This document shows positions 55,981-64,000 of a stretch of 64,000 nucleotides of DNA, piece by piece. The notes below the pieces were generated by a model. The model was not told the origin of the DNA and searched no databases. It was given only the letters and a program-made list of their open reading frames with translations. Source of the stretch: Saprospiraceae bacterium (GTDB taxonomy: Bacteria > Bacteroidota > Bacteroidia > Chitinophagales > Saprospiraceae); assembly GCA_020629315.1 (NCBI GenBank), contig JAHDDO010000009.1:12379-76378 (forward strand). The letters are read 5' to 3'. Position 1 is the stretch's first letter. Each line of letters begins with the position of its first letter. The translations under genes and the position numbers were made by a program.

Positions 55981-57195
55981 ATGTACCCCGATCTGTCCTA
56001 CTTTTTTAATGATGTCTTTGGCACACCAACGGACAATTGGACATCGATCTTTAAGACCTTTGGATTGATCCTAGCGATCACCTTCTTAATTTGCACGTAT
56101 ATTTTACGAATTGAGTTAAAAAGAAAAGAGCGCGAAGGACTGCTATCACCGATAAAAACCAAGGCTGGCGGCCTATTAAAGCCAGGAATGGGTGAGGCCT
56201 TGATTAATGGATTTATCTTGGGAGTCGTAGGTTGTAAAGTACCATACATATCTGCAAACTTTGCCAAGTTTAAGCATGATCCAGCCACCATCATTTTCTC
56301 AACTTTAGGTAATTGGTGGTTAGGAATATTAGTGGGTTTGGCGGCCGCATTATTCTTTTACTTTAGGTATAAGGACCAAGAAGATATTGGTATTGAAAGG
56401 TGGGTTCGTCCATATGAAAAGGTAGGTGATATTATTGTTCTCGCATTTGTATCAGGGATTATTGGAGCCCGACTTTTTTCCATATTTGAAAATTTTGGTG
56501 ACTTTCTACGAGATCCAATTGGGCAATTGTTTTCAGGAAGCGGACTTACCGTCTATGGTGGTTTTATTTTTGGTTTCCTAGCCGTAGCCATTTACGTAAG
56601 ACGGCTTGGATTTAAAATGATCCACATTATGGATATAGCTGCACCCATACTTGCGGTTGGTTATGGTATAGGACGATTGGGCTGCCATTTTTCTGGGGAT
56701 GGTGATTGGGGCATTGACAATCCGCACCCTAAACCAGATTGGTTTATTTTTCCCGATTGGGCTTGGGCCTATGATTATCCACATAACTATTTACGTAGAG
56801 GTGTTGAGATTGCAGATTGCCTCGGTCAATATTGCAACAGATTAGAAGTGCCCGTGTATCCCACACCCATTTGGGAAACGACTATTTCATTGATATTTCT
56901 GGCCATATTATGGTTTTTGCGAAAGCGACTAAAAATAGCGGGCTTGCTATTTTTCATTTATATGATTATGAATGGGGTTGCTCGATTCTTCATTGAGGGT
57001 ATTAGAATAAACGAACGATATGATTTATTAGGCATGGATTGGTCTTTGTCCCAATGGATAGGCTTATTGTTTGCTATTATTGGGATAATAGGCGTTCTTG
57101 TTTTATTGCGTTTTGGTACCTCGATGGATATGTATAAGGCTGAAGAAAAACGTCGTAGAACGGAAATGGGTGTATCAGAGGCTGACGGTGCGTAA
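55981..57195 (+). CDS. lgt: Prolipoprotein diacylglyceryl transferase family protein (long bacteroidete type)
   Basis: 404 residues, over 100 longer than E. coli Lgt, with seven or more membrane helices. Family landmarks: GARLFSIFENF, then SGLTVYGGFIFGFLAV, GYGIGRLGCHFSGDGDWG, YPTPIWETTISLIF and ARFFIEGIRINERYDLLG. The arginines in the GRLG and IRIN blocks correspond to conserved Lgt arginines. The HGG motif, whose His is essential in E. coli Lgt, reads YGG here. It would transfer diacylglycerol from phosphatidylglycerol to the lipobox cysteine, but this variant may do something related. Its 3' end overlaps the convergent glycosyltransferase gene by 21 bp. Confidence 0.8.
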   Translation: MYPDLSYFFNDVFGTPTDNWTSIFKTFGLILAITFLICTYILRIELKRKEREGLLSPIKTKAGGLLKPGMGEALINGFILGVVGCKVPYISANFAKFKHDPATIIFSTLGNWWLGILVGLAAALFFYFRYKDQEDIGIERWVRPYEKVGDIIVLAFVSGIIGARLFSIFENFGDFLRDPIGQLFSGSGLTVYGGFIFGFLAVAIYVRRLGFKMIHIMDIAAPILAVGYGIGRLGCHFSGDGDWGIDNPHPKPDWFIFPDWAWAYDYPHNYLRRGVEIADCLGQYCNRLEVPVYPTPIWETTISLIFLAILWFLRKRLKIAGLLFFIYMIMNGVARFFIEGIRINERYDLLGMDWSLSQWIGLLFAIIGIIGVLVLLRFGTSMDMYKAEEKRRRTEMGVSEADGA

Positions 57196-58296
57196 AACCG
57201 AATAGATAGTTTTAGCCGTATCATCCCAGTCAAAGGTTTTCGCTCTTTTTATCCCTTTTTCAATCATAGATTCTCGTTGGTTTTGATCATCCATAACCCA
57301 TTGAATAGCGGTAGCCATCTCTTGTGGATCTGTGGGATCTACACTAATAGCGGCTTCTCCTGCAACTTCAGGCATCGAAGATCGATTTGAGCAAATAACA
57401 GGTACCCCCGCTGACATAGCTTCCAAAATGGGAATACCAAAACCTTCAAATAAAGACGGATATACAAATACAGATGCTGCGGCCATTAGTGCATAGATAT
57501 CGTCTTTAACGCCGGCTAGATGAATGATACTTTCTTTATACGGAGAGCTGCGTAGTGCTTTATCAAAACTATCTGTCTTCCAAGCTTTTCGTCCGGCTAA
57601 TACTAGTGAAGTCGTTGCTTTACTCGAATCCTTATACGTTTCAAAAGCCTTAATTAACGCAAGCGTGTTCTTTCTTGGATGAATAGCTCCAAGGTATAGT
57701 ATAAAATCAGAACCACTCACATACTTGTTTTTAATCGCTGTTTTTAAGGAATCATCTATAGGCTTAAATGCGGTATTTACTGCATTATACCCTAGATGTA
57801 TTTTATGTTGTCCAATGTTATATTTTGAAATAATATCATTTTTAGTGGCCCTAGAAACCGCAATAATGGCATCGGCCCTCTTATGATATTGGGGGCTGTA
57901 TGTCCGATAAAAGTCGAGATGTCCAGCTTTATTGTGATCATCAAAATGCTCGAACGCAAGGTCATGACTCACCATTACAGTTGGAATTTTGCTTTTTAAA
58001 GAGCAATAGCCATCAGGTGAATAAAAAACGTCTGGTTTAATTGTGTTGATGAGCCTGGGTATTCGGCGCTCGAACCAGTATTTCCATAAGATGGGATGCC
58101 GTGTAGGAGGCCCTACTTTTACGCCTGAGCAATTAGGAAGAGCCACAAATTCAGGATCAAAAGCTCTGTCAAATACAAAGACGAATTCGTCTTCAGGATG
58201 TTGCTCAGCCATTCGAATGGCCGTCTCCTTGGTATACGTGCCTATACCTTCAAGGATTCCTTTTTGCAACATGCGGGCATTGATTAATACTTTCAT
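57175..58296 (-). CDS. GT4-family glycosyltransferase
   Basis: 373 residues with the GT-B fold. The N-terminal half has GIGTYTKETAIRMAE and a donor/acceptor loop. The C-terminal half has FILYLGAIHPRKNTLALIKA, VFVYPSLFEGFGIPILEAM and AGVPVICSNRSSMPEVAG, which is the EX7E-type signature (Glu-Gly-Phe-Gly-Ile-Pro-Ile-Leu-Glu) of retaining GT4 enzymes. The sugar and acceptor are unknown. The gene overlaps the upstream DUF3524-type gene by 4 bp, so they are translated together. Confidence 0.92.
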   Translation of the reverse strand: MKVLINARMLQKGILEGIGTYTKETAIRMAEQHPEDEFVFVFDRAFDPEFVALPNCSGVKVGPPTRHPILWKYWFERRIPRLINTIKPDVFYSPDGYCSLKSKIPTVMVSHDLAFEHFDDHNKAGHLDFYRTYSPQYHKRADAIIAVSRATKNDIISKYNIGQHKIHLGYNAVNTAFKPIDDSLKTAIKNKYVSGSDFILYLGAIHPRKNTLALIKAFETYKDSSKATTSLVLAGRKAWKTDSFDKALRSSPYKESIIHLAGVKDDIYALMAAASVFVYPSLFEGFGIPILEAMSAGVPVICSNRSSMPEVAGEAAISVDPTDPQEMATAIQWVMDDQNQRESMIEKGIKRAKTFDWDDTAKTIYSVLRTVSL

Positions 58297-59387
58297 ACAG
58301 GATTTGTGAACTGATGTATCATTTGGTCAAGGACTAAAGGTGTAGCCTCCCAATCATAACGGAGCATTTGCTCAGGCATTTCAGCATATGTTTTTTTTGA
58401 TTGTATAATCGAAACAAGTTTAGTTAGCATCTCTGTATCTGTATTATAAAAAAGTGCTGGGTACTTTTCAATTGAGATGTGTTCCGGATAAGCCAAGCTA
58501 TTCGGCAGCAGAGGTATACAACCGGCCGCTATGGCTTCAACTACAGAGATGCCAAAAAAATCTTGCTTGCTCGTGGTTAAAGCTATGTCTGCTTTTTGGA
58601 GCAAGCGTATATACTCAGATCTAGAGGTAACAGTACCTATATGTATTATTTTGTGGTCCAATGTCCTTTTAGCTTTGTCAAAAATGTCTGGATAGTTTGA
58701 AGTACTTTGGCCTAAAATAAGTAACTCAAAATCAATGCCCAGATCTTGTAGCTGAAACATGGCATCGAAAAACGCGACTGGATTTTTATCATATTCCCAT
58801 CGATGATTCCAAACGATACAAACAGGACTATTCATAGGTTTTACAAGTGGAGGTATCATGGATCTAACATCTAAAGAAATAGGAACTACGGCACTTTTTT
58901 CTTCGATAGTCTTGACACTTTCTTTGTCTGCAGCATCTGGAAACCTGGCTAACAATGCATCTAGATCATAAAGAAACTGCTCTTTATGGTAGTTAGAATT
59001 AAAGAATACATGATCCGCCACCAAGCAAGATGTATAGTTTATAAAACCATAATGCACATCTCGTTTAAGTCGTACATCTGGATCTTCAGGTGACCAAGGG
59101 TAACTCAATTGATTTTCATGCATGTATAGATAAAAGGGAACATCATGGTATGGGATCAAGGCTTTGAATAGTGCTAGATTTAGCATATCCGAACAAACAA
59201 AAGCATCTGGTTTAGGCAAATCAGCCACTTTTTTAGCTAATGGAATGGCTGCACCTTCCATTCGCCATTTCCAATGTCGACCGGGTAAACCAAATATTTC
59301 TATTTGATGTTGGCTGTGGTTTTTCCAGCCCTGTAACCAACTTTTATGACTACCACCGAGAAACCCTTCTATGGCGTAAATCCTCAT
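58293..59387 (-). CDS. DUF3524 / tRNA-queuosine mannosyltransferase-like glycosyltransferase
   Basis: 364 residues. The N-terminal domain reads AIEGFLGGSHKSWLQGW, FGLPGRHWKWRMEGAA, YMHENQLSYPWSPED and NYTSCLVADHVFFNSNYHKE. These are the hallmark stretches of the DUF3524 family, which includes GTDC1, reported to mannosylate queuosine in animal tRNA-Asp. The C-terminal GT-B half has FFGISVVEAIAAGCIPLLP. The bacterial substrate is not established: modified queuosine is one possibility, a surface glycan another. A GT4 enzyme is translationally coupled downstream. Confidence 0.85.
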   Translation of the reverse strand: MRIYAIEGFLGGSHKSWLQGWKNHSQHQIEIFGLPGRHWKWRMEGAAIPLAKKVADLPKPDAFVCSDMLNLALFKALIPYHDVPFYLYMHENQLSYPWSPEDPDVRLKRDVHYGFINYTSCLVADHVFFNSNYHKEQFLYDLDALLARFPDAADKESVKTIEEKSAVVPISLDVRSMIPPLVKPMNSPVCIVWNHRWEYDKNPVAFFDAMFQLQDLGIDFELLILGQSTSNYPDIFDKAKRTLDHKIIHIGTVTSRSEYIRLLQKADIALTTSKQDFFGISVVEAIAAGCIPLLPNSLAYPEHISIEKYPALFYNTDTEMLTKLVSIIQSKKTYAEMPEQMLRYDWEATPLVLDQMIHQFTNPV

Positions 59388-59404
59388 CTTTTAGCGCTAA
59401 ATCT

Positions 59405-59412
59405 CAAAAGTA
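59405..59412 (-). promoter_or_regulatory. -7 element TACTTTTG of the glycosyltransferase pair
   Basis: Read on the minus strand, TACTTTTG matches TAnnTTTG and ends 17 nt before the ATG at 59387. Confidence 0.45.
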
Positions 59413-59499
59413 AGCCAGAATCTATGGAATGCCGCTAAAATCTAGTCAAAGGTTTGTTACGCTTTGTCGAGGTAAAAGTGGCGTAGTGCCTTATTTTTA

Positions 59500-59507
59500 T
59501 ACCTTTG
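59500..59507 (+). promoter_or_regulatory. -7 element TACCTTTG of the DUF2723 gene
   Basis: A perfect TAnnTTTG element 45 nt before the ATG at 59553. It also shows that an in-frame TTG at 59505 cannot be the start codon. Confidence 0.55.
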
Positions 59508-59552
59508 CGAAGGCTTTTATTACTGACAAGATCCTATTTTAATCGAGGGCAT

Positions 59553-62500
59553 ATGAATTCATTACAACGAGTAAAAAATATTGTTAGTTGGACGGTATTT
59601 GCGATAGCATTTATTGTCTATATTTTTTCAGCAGAAAGAACAGGTAGTTTATGGGATTGCGGTGAATTTATTCTCGGTGCCTATAAGTTGCAAGTAGTGC
59701 ACCCACCAGGGGCGCCATTATTTGTGTTGGTAGGTCGGCTATTCACTTGGTTTGCTGAGGTATTGTCAAATGATCCTTCAGACATAGCCTTTGCGGTTAA
59801 CCTAATGTCAGGTATGTGCACGGCTTTTGCTGCCTTCTTTATTTCCAGAATTACCATGCTATTTGCAGGACCATTAGTTAGCGAAGATCATGGCCCATTA
59901 TCAGTCCGAAATGGATTGATAGGCATGGCAGGGCTAGTGGCTGGTTTAACGACCGCATTTTGTAGCTCTATCTGGTTTTCTGCAGTAGAGGGCGAGGTGT
60001 ATGCCATGTCTACCATGTTTACAGCTATGACAGTCTGGACAGCCTCAAAATGGTATTTCTTGCCTGATGAGCCTAAATCAGATCGCTGGCTGCTACTCTG
60101 TATTTACGTAGGCGCTTTGTCAATAGGGGTTCACTTATTGAGTTTGTTGACCTTCCCTGCGATAGGACTATTATATTATTTTAAGAAAACTAAGAAAGCT
60201 AGTTTTTTAGGCGCCATCTTAGGAATGGTGGCTGGAGCGGGTGTTATCTTTTTCATACAGAAATTTATTATTGTAGGAGTGCCCACACTATGGAAAAACC
60301 TGGAATTGGTAATGGTTAATAATTTGGGACTTCCATTTCATTCAGGATTAATATTGACATTACTATTACTCGCGGCCTTGGTATACTTCTTACTTAGGTT
60401 TGCACATTCTCGTGGGAATTATCTATTACAGTTTGTGACTATGGCAGGACTTATGGTCATGATTGGATTTTCTACGATTGGCGTTGTAGTTATTCGAGCT
60501 AACGCAGATACACCTATAAATATGAATGTGCCTAGTGATGCTATGCGATTGTTACCGTATTTAAATAGGGAGCAATATGGTGAGCGTCCATTGCTATACG
60601 GCCCACATTTTGATGGCAGCCCTAAAAGCATAAACGAAGAACAACGATATGGAAGAGTTGGTGATAAATATGAGATTGTTGATCGCAAACTTTCCTATGA
60701 GTATGACAATAAGGATAAAATCTTTTTTCCAAGAATTGGGCACTCAGACCCGGGCAGACCTGCTTTGCATAGAGAGTGGTACAAGGCCATAAACGGAAAG
60801 GATATGAGAGGAAAACCTAAAATGGGTTATAACCTCCAATTTATGTTCAGGTATCAGTTAGGGTGGATGTATTGGCGATATTTTATGTGGAATTTTTCGG
60901 GTAGACAGAATGGAACTCAAGGATATAAACCATGGAATGTAAAAAGTGGACATTGGGTAAGTGGTATAAAAGCCGTAGATGAAGCTAGACTACATGAGAT
61001 GGATAGTATGACGGATACTATGAAAAAACATAAAGCCCATAACAAGTACTTTATGTTGCCTTTCTTATTCGGCTTAATAGGATTATTCTACATGGCATTA
61101 AAGCGTCCTAAAGAATTCCTTGCCTTATTCGTCCTTTTCTTAATTACAGGAATAGGTATTATTATTTATTCTAATCAGCCGCCAAACGAACCTCGTGAAC
61201 GAGATTATGTATTAGTCGGCTCATTTATGACCTATTGTATTTGGATAGGCACGGCAGTTATTGCATTGGTGGATATGGTAAAGTATGTTAACATATCTAA
61301 CAAATGGATTCCGGCTGGCCTAGCAGGGGCTTTAGTAATGATAGCGCCTATATTAATGGGGACGCAAAACTATGATGATCACAGCAGAAAAGATCATTAT
61401 GCTTCTAGGGACTATGCAACAAACTTCCTAAATTCTGTAGATGAAAACGCTATCATTTTCACATATGGAGATAATGATACCTACCCATTATGGTATGCAC
61501 AAGAAGTAGAGAATGTTAGACGTGATGTAAGAGTAGTTAATCTCAGTCTAATAGCGGTGGACTGGTATATAAATAAGCTACGTAGCAAAGTTAATGATTC
61601 AGAAGCACTTAAATTAACCTTGGATCCCGAGGATTATCGGGGAAATAAACGAAATCAAGTCTTTTTCTTCAATCCAAAAAATCCTGAAGATCAGGAGATG
61701 ATGGAGCCAACAAATTTATTTGATGAGTTTAGATTTATTGGCCACCCTGATAACGAACACAAAGGACAGACAATAAGTCGATCCAGAAACCTATTCATTC
61801 CGATTGATAGGAATAAAGCACTTAAAGCAGGACTCATTGCGCCTTCAGATTCTTTGGCAGTGGATAGGATCAATGTTCGCTTTAATAGAAATAAAAACTT
61901 CTTACAGAAAGATGAGTTAGCGGTATTGGACGTACTCATTTCCAATATGTATGATAGACCTATCTATTTTGCAGTAACCTGCAAGAATGATAAGTTGTTA
62001 GGACTCAATGACTATATGTCCCTAGAAGGCTTAGCGTTGAGATTTAAAGCTGTACGAACACCGTCTGACAGAACACTTTCCATTTTTGGATCCGGGGCAG
62101 TAAACACAGATAAAGTGTACAACAATGTAATGAACAAGTGGGAGTGGGGTAATTTTGATAAGATTGAGACCTTTATTGATGACAGCTATGCGGCAGAACT
62201 TCAAGCTATGAAATTGATAATGATGCGTAGTGCCAACGAATTATTGCAAGAAGGTAAAGTAGAGAAAGCGGCTGCATTGAGCAAAAAGTATTTTCAAGCA
62301 TTCCCTCATTTCAACTTCCCATACGACAATACGATAATTCCGTTTATTGAAAATCTGGTGATCGCCGGAAAAATGGATGAAGCAAAGCAAGAAATGAGAA
62401 CGCTGATAGAGGAAACTAGACAAAATCTGGTGTTCTATGAATCATTGGATGAAGATGATTTTAAATCTAGTTTCCAAAATGATTTTGGCTATGAATTACG

Positions 62501-62612
62501 AGCTGTAGAAGAGATTTTGGCCCTGTCTAAGCAAATGAAAGATCCAGCATTTTTCGAAGAAGCAAAGGCAGCATTAGGAGAATATGATCTAATGAAAAAA
62601 CTAAAGGACTAA
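59553..62612 (+). CDS. DUF2723-family polytopic membrane protein
   Basis: 1019 residues. Landmarks of the family at the start are GSLWDCGEFILGAYKLQVVHPPGAP and DPSDIAFAVNLMSG, where the Asp/Glu of WDCGEF resemble the catalytic acidic residues of PMT-type (GT39-like) lipid-linked sugar transferases. About 12 helices lie in the first 620 residues. Then comes a soluble half with FTYGDNDTYPLWYAQEVENVRRDV (about 640-665) and TPR-like helices near the end. It is probably inner-membrane with the C-terminal part in the periplasm. Possibly an O-glycosyltransferase of secreted proteins; unproven. rpiB follows after 2 nt. Confidence 0.88.
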   Translation: MNSLQRVKNIVSWTVFAIAFIVYIFSAERTGSLWDCGEFILGAYKLQVVHPPGAPLFVLVGRLFTWFAEVLSNDPSDIAFAVNLMSGMCTAFAAFFISRITMLFAGPLVSEDHGPLSVRNGLIGMAGLVAGLTTAFCSSIWFSAVEGEVYAMSTMFTAMTVWTASKWYFLPDEPKSDRWLLLCIYVGALSIGVHLLSLLTFPAIGLLYYFKKTKKASFLGAILGMVAGAGVIFFIQKFIIVGVPTLWKNLELVMVNNLGLPFHSGLILTLLLLAALVYFLLRFAHSRGNYLLQFVTMAGLMVMIGFSTIGVVVIRANADTPINMNVPSDAMRLLPYLNREQYGERPLLYGPHFDGSPKSINEEQRYGRVGDKYEIVDRKLSYEYDNKDKIFFPRIGHSDPGRPALHREWYKAINGKDMRGKPKMGYNLQFMFRYQLGWMYWRYFMWNFSGRQNGTQGYKPWNVKSGHWVSGIKAVDEARLHEMDSMTDTMKKHKAHNKYFMLPFLFGLIGLFYMALKRPKEFLALFVLFLITGIGIIIYSNQPPNEPRERDYVLVGSFMTYCIWIGTAVIALVDMVKYVNISNKWIPAGLAGALVMIAPILMGTQNYDDHSRKDHYASRDYATNFLNSVDENAIIFTYGDNDTYPLWYAQEVENVRRDVRVVNLSLIAVDWYINKLRSKVNDSEALKLTLDPEDYRGNKRNQVFFFNPKNPEDQEMMEPTNLFDEFRFIGHPDNEHKGQTISRSRNLFIPIDRNKALKAGLIAPSDSLAVDRINVRFNRNKNFLQKDELAVLDVLISNMYDRPIYFAVTCKNDKLLGLNDYMSLEGLALRFKAVRTPSDRTLSIFGSGAVNTDKVYNNVMNKWEWGNFDKIETFIDDSYAAELQAMKLIMMRSANELLQEGKVEKAAALSKKYFQAFPHFNFPYDNTIIPFIENLVIAGKMDEAKQEMRTLIEETRQNLVFYESLDEDDFKSSFQNDFGYELRAVEEILALSKQMKDPAFFEEAKAALGEYDLMKKLKD

Positions 62613-62614
62613 AT

Positions 62615-63043
62615 ATGAAGATCGCCATTGGATGTGATCATGCGGGTTATCAATACCGTCGAGAGATCATTAAAATGTTAGAGGGTCTTGAAATTGAAAT
62701 TTTTGATGCGGGTACCGACTCAGGTGATTCCGTGGATTATCCTGATTTTGTACACCCTGTGGCATCTAGAGTGAACCAAGCCGAAGTAGATTTAGGTATA
62801 TTAATTTGCGGATCTGGCAATGGGGTTTGTATGACTGCCAATAAATATCCAAATGTACGAGCCGGGCTTTGCTGGTCTGAGGAGATCGTCAGCCTTACTC
62901 GTCAACACAATGACGCAAACATTATCTGCCTGCCTGCCAGGTTTATTAATATCAAAGAAGCGCTGGAATTTGTGCATATCTTTTTGAACACGGAGTTTGA
63001 AGGAGGTAGGCATCAGCGAAGAGTAGACAAAATATGCATGTAA
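62615..63043 (+). CDS. rpiB: Ribose 5-phosphate isomerase B
   Basis: 142 residues of the RpiB/LacAB fold: IGCDHAGYQYRREIIKML at the start (Asp-His), YPDFVHPVA, CGSGNGVCMTANKYPNVRAG with the active-site Cys/Gly loop and a Cys later in the loop, and DANIICLPARFI. It interconverts ribose 5-phosphate and ribulose 5-phosphate. It lies 2 nt after the DUF2723 gene and its TAA overlaps the ATG of the peptidase that follows, so the three are likely one transcript. Confidence 0.93.
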   Translation: MKIAIGCDHAGYQYRREIIKMLEGLEIEIFDAGTDSGDSVDYPDFVHPVASRVNQAEVDLGILICGSGNGVCMTANKYPNVRAGLCWSEEIVSLTRQHNDANIICLPARFINIKEALEFVHIFLNTEFEGGRHQRRVDKICM

Positions 63044-64000
63044 TGAATTGGAAGACGCCCATTTACTTTTTCATTTTACTTTTTAGTGTACAAGCATCAC
63101 AAGCGCAATACATAAGTGGCGTTACGATACCTGATACCAGTCAAGCAGTCATTGAGGATATGACTTTGCCAAGGGTAAAATATGCCTCAGAGATCACTGC
63201 GGCTGATCTTGAAAATCATCTAACTGTATTGGCCAGCGATGAATTTGCAGGTAGAGAAACAGGGGAAGCAGGCATTGAAAAGGCATATAATTATTTATCG
63301 AACTTCATTGATAATGCCGGCTTCGAAGCCATAGGTGTGGAAGGTAGCCACTATCAACCCGTATCATTTACTTTTTCCAGATTTGTGGATCCAGTCATGT
63401 ATATAAATGGCGAGCGATATAAGCATCTATGGGAGTACATTAACTTTCCCGATAATAATCGACATGCTGGTGAAATTAAAGCCAGTGAAGTCATGTTCCT
63501 TGGATACGGCATTGAAACAGACGGTTATTCTGATTATGAAGGAAAAGACGTAAGCGGTAAGGTGATAATGATCTACGAAGGCGATCCTATGAAAATGGGT
63601 AAATCACTAATCTCTGGCAGCTCTAAACCTTCAAAATGGGGGAGAAATAACCTTAACAAACTGCGATTGGCAAGAGAAAAAGGAGTAGCCCTAGTGTTAA
63701 TCATCAAAAATGATATTAAAGGCTTTTTAGCAGAAAACAGACGTAGAGTTATGGGTCCCAGTGTAAGCTTAGGTACGGTTGATGATGAAGATATCTTATT
63801 GGCAAATCATGCCTATGTTTCCACTAACATTGCTAAGGCAATTATTGGAAAAAACAATAAGAAATTTACAAAAGTTAGACGGTGTCTTACCAAGAAAGGT
63901 AAATTAAAAAAGCTGGTTTTACCAACAGATTTGTCATTGGTACAAGATAAAAGCAATACGTACCTTGAAGGAAATAATGTCATGGCATTTGTCGAAGGAA
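63043..64000 (+). CDS. M28-family metallopeptidase, N-terminal part (runs off window)
   Basis: From ATG at 63043 (overlapping the rpiB stop as TAATG) the frame stays open to the window edge, giving about 319 residues. A signal peptide (hydrophobic run ending QASQAQ) precedes HLTVLASDEFAGRETGEAG, a stretch typical of the start of secreted bacteroidete M28 peptidases. A protease-associated (PA)-type insert follows (VMFLGYGIETDGYSDYEGKD, then GKVIMIYEGDP). The last visible residues NVMAFVEG match the strand just before the zinc-binding core, which is outside the window. An alternative in-frame ATG lies at 63034. Confidence 0.85.
   Translation, partial: MNWKTPIYFFILLFSVQASQAQYISGVTIPDTSQAVIEDMTLPRVKYASEITAADLENHLTVLASDEFAGRETGEAGIEKAYNYLSNFIDNAGFEAIGVEGSHYQPVSFTFSRFVDPVMYINGERYKHLWEYINFPDNNRHAGEIKASEVMFLGYGIETDGYSDYEGKDVSGKVIMIYEGDPMKMGKSLISGSSKPSKWGRNNLNKLRLAREKGVALVLIIKNDIKGFLAENRRRVMGPSVSLGTVDDEDILLANHAYVSTNIAKAIIGKNNKKFTKVRRCLTKKGKLKKLVLPTDLSLVQDKSNTYLEGNNVMAFVEG

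Overview
The window comes from a member of the Bacteroidota. The evidence is the type IX secretion (T9SS) C-terminal sorting domains, two DUF5916 / family-9-CBM outer-membrane proteins, -7 promoter elements of the TAnnTTTG type, an ECF sigma operon with a HEAT-repeat anti-sigma-like protein and a DUF4097-like protein, a group-II-type geranylgeranylglyceryl phosphate synthase, and the lgt and ftcD types common in that phylum. The DUF5916, MopE-repeat and secreted-protein content would suit a saprospirian or another marine lineage, but that is inference. Base composition is moderately AT-rich throughout, with no obvious foreign island. I saw no rRNA, tRNA, CRISPR array or insertion sequence.

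Layout. 1-5.5 kb: the tail of an OsmC-family gene, a lipoprotein with an HExxH motif, ftcD, a secreted protein of unknown function and a TPR protein. 5.6-8.9 kb: the conserved translation block rplM-rpsI-rpsB-tsf, closed by a clear terminator, then pyrH. 8.9-16.8 kb: a small membrane protein, sucB, a DUF5916 protein, a scar holding two gene remnants (one an HxlR regulator), a polytopic membrane protein and aspS. 17-21.7 kb: an ECF sigma / anti-sigma-like / DUF4097-like / DUF5916 cluster, probably an envelope-sensing unit. 21.8-32.5 kb: pterin dehydratase, M42 peptidase, a flippase, a TonB-C-domain protein, an OmpA/ZU5-like protein and a 1758-residue secreted protein joining a nuclease/phosphatase-type domain to MopE-like repeats. 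32.5-35 kb: an apparent operon of a GGGP synthase, rsgA, ribA and a 54-residue membrane protein. 35.2-38.4 kb: two almost identical T9SS-exported paralogues with an orphan sorting domain between them. 38.4-45.2 kb: nitrilase, outer-membrane protein, class-C beta-lactamase-fold hydrolase, PA0069-type radical SAM protein and a beta-helix T9SS cargo. 45.3-52.3 kb: two B12-dependent acyl-CoA mutases, divergently transcribed. One is an apparent MutA-MutB fusion and the other is IcmF. 52.3-64 kb: rlmF, DUF2461, mtaB, a small outer-membrane protein, lgt, two glycosyltransferases (one of the DUF3524 / queuosine-mannosyltransferase family), a DUF2723 membrane protein, rpiB and the start of an M28 peptidase.

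The most unusual signals are three. (1) A family of about 100-120 nt intergenic elements (three full copies, one partial) has conserved GGACC/GGTCC and TGGCGC blocks around hairpins whose sequences differ but whose pairing is kept. Each lies in sense orientation just 3' of a gene for an exported protein. (2) The tandem T9SS paralogues show a gene-conversion mosaic, and the downstream copy takes its start codon from the tail of an orphan sorting domain. (3) The two mutases share a near-palindromic promoter.
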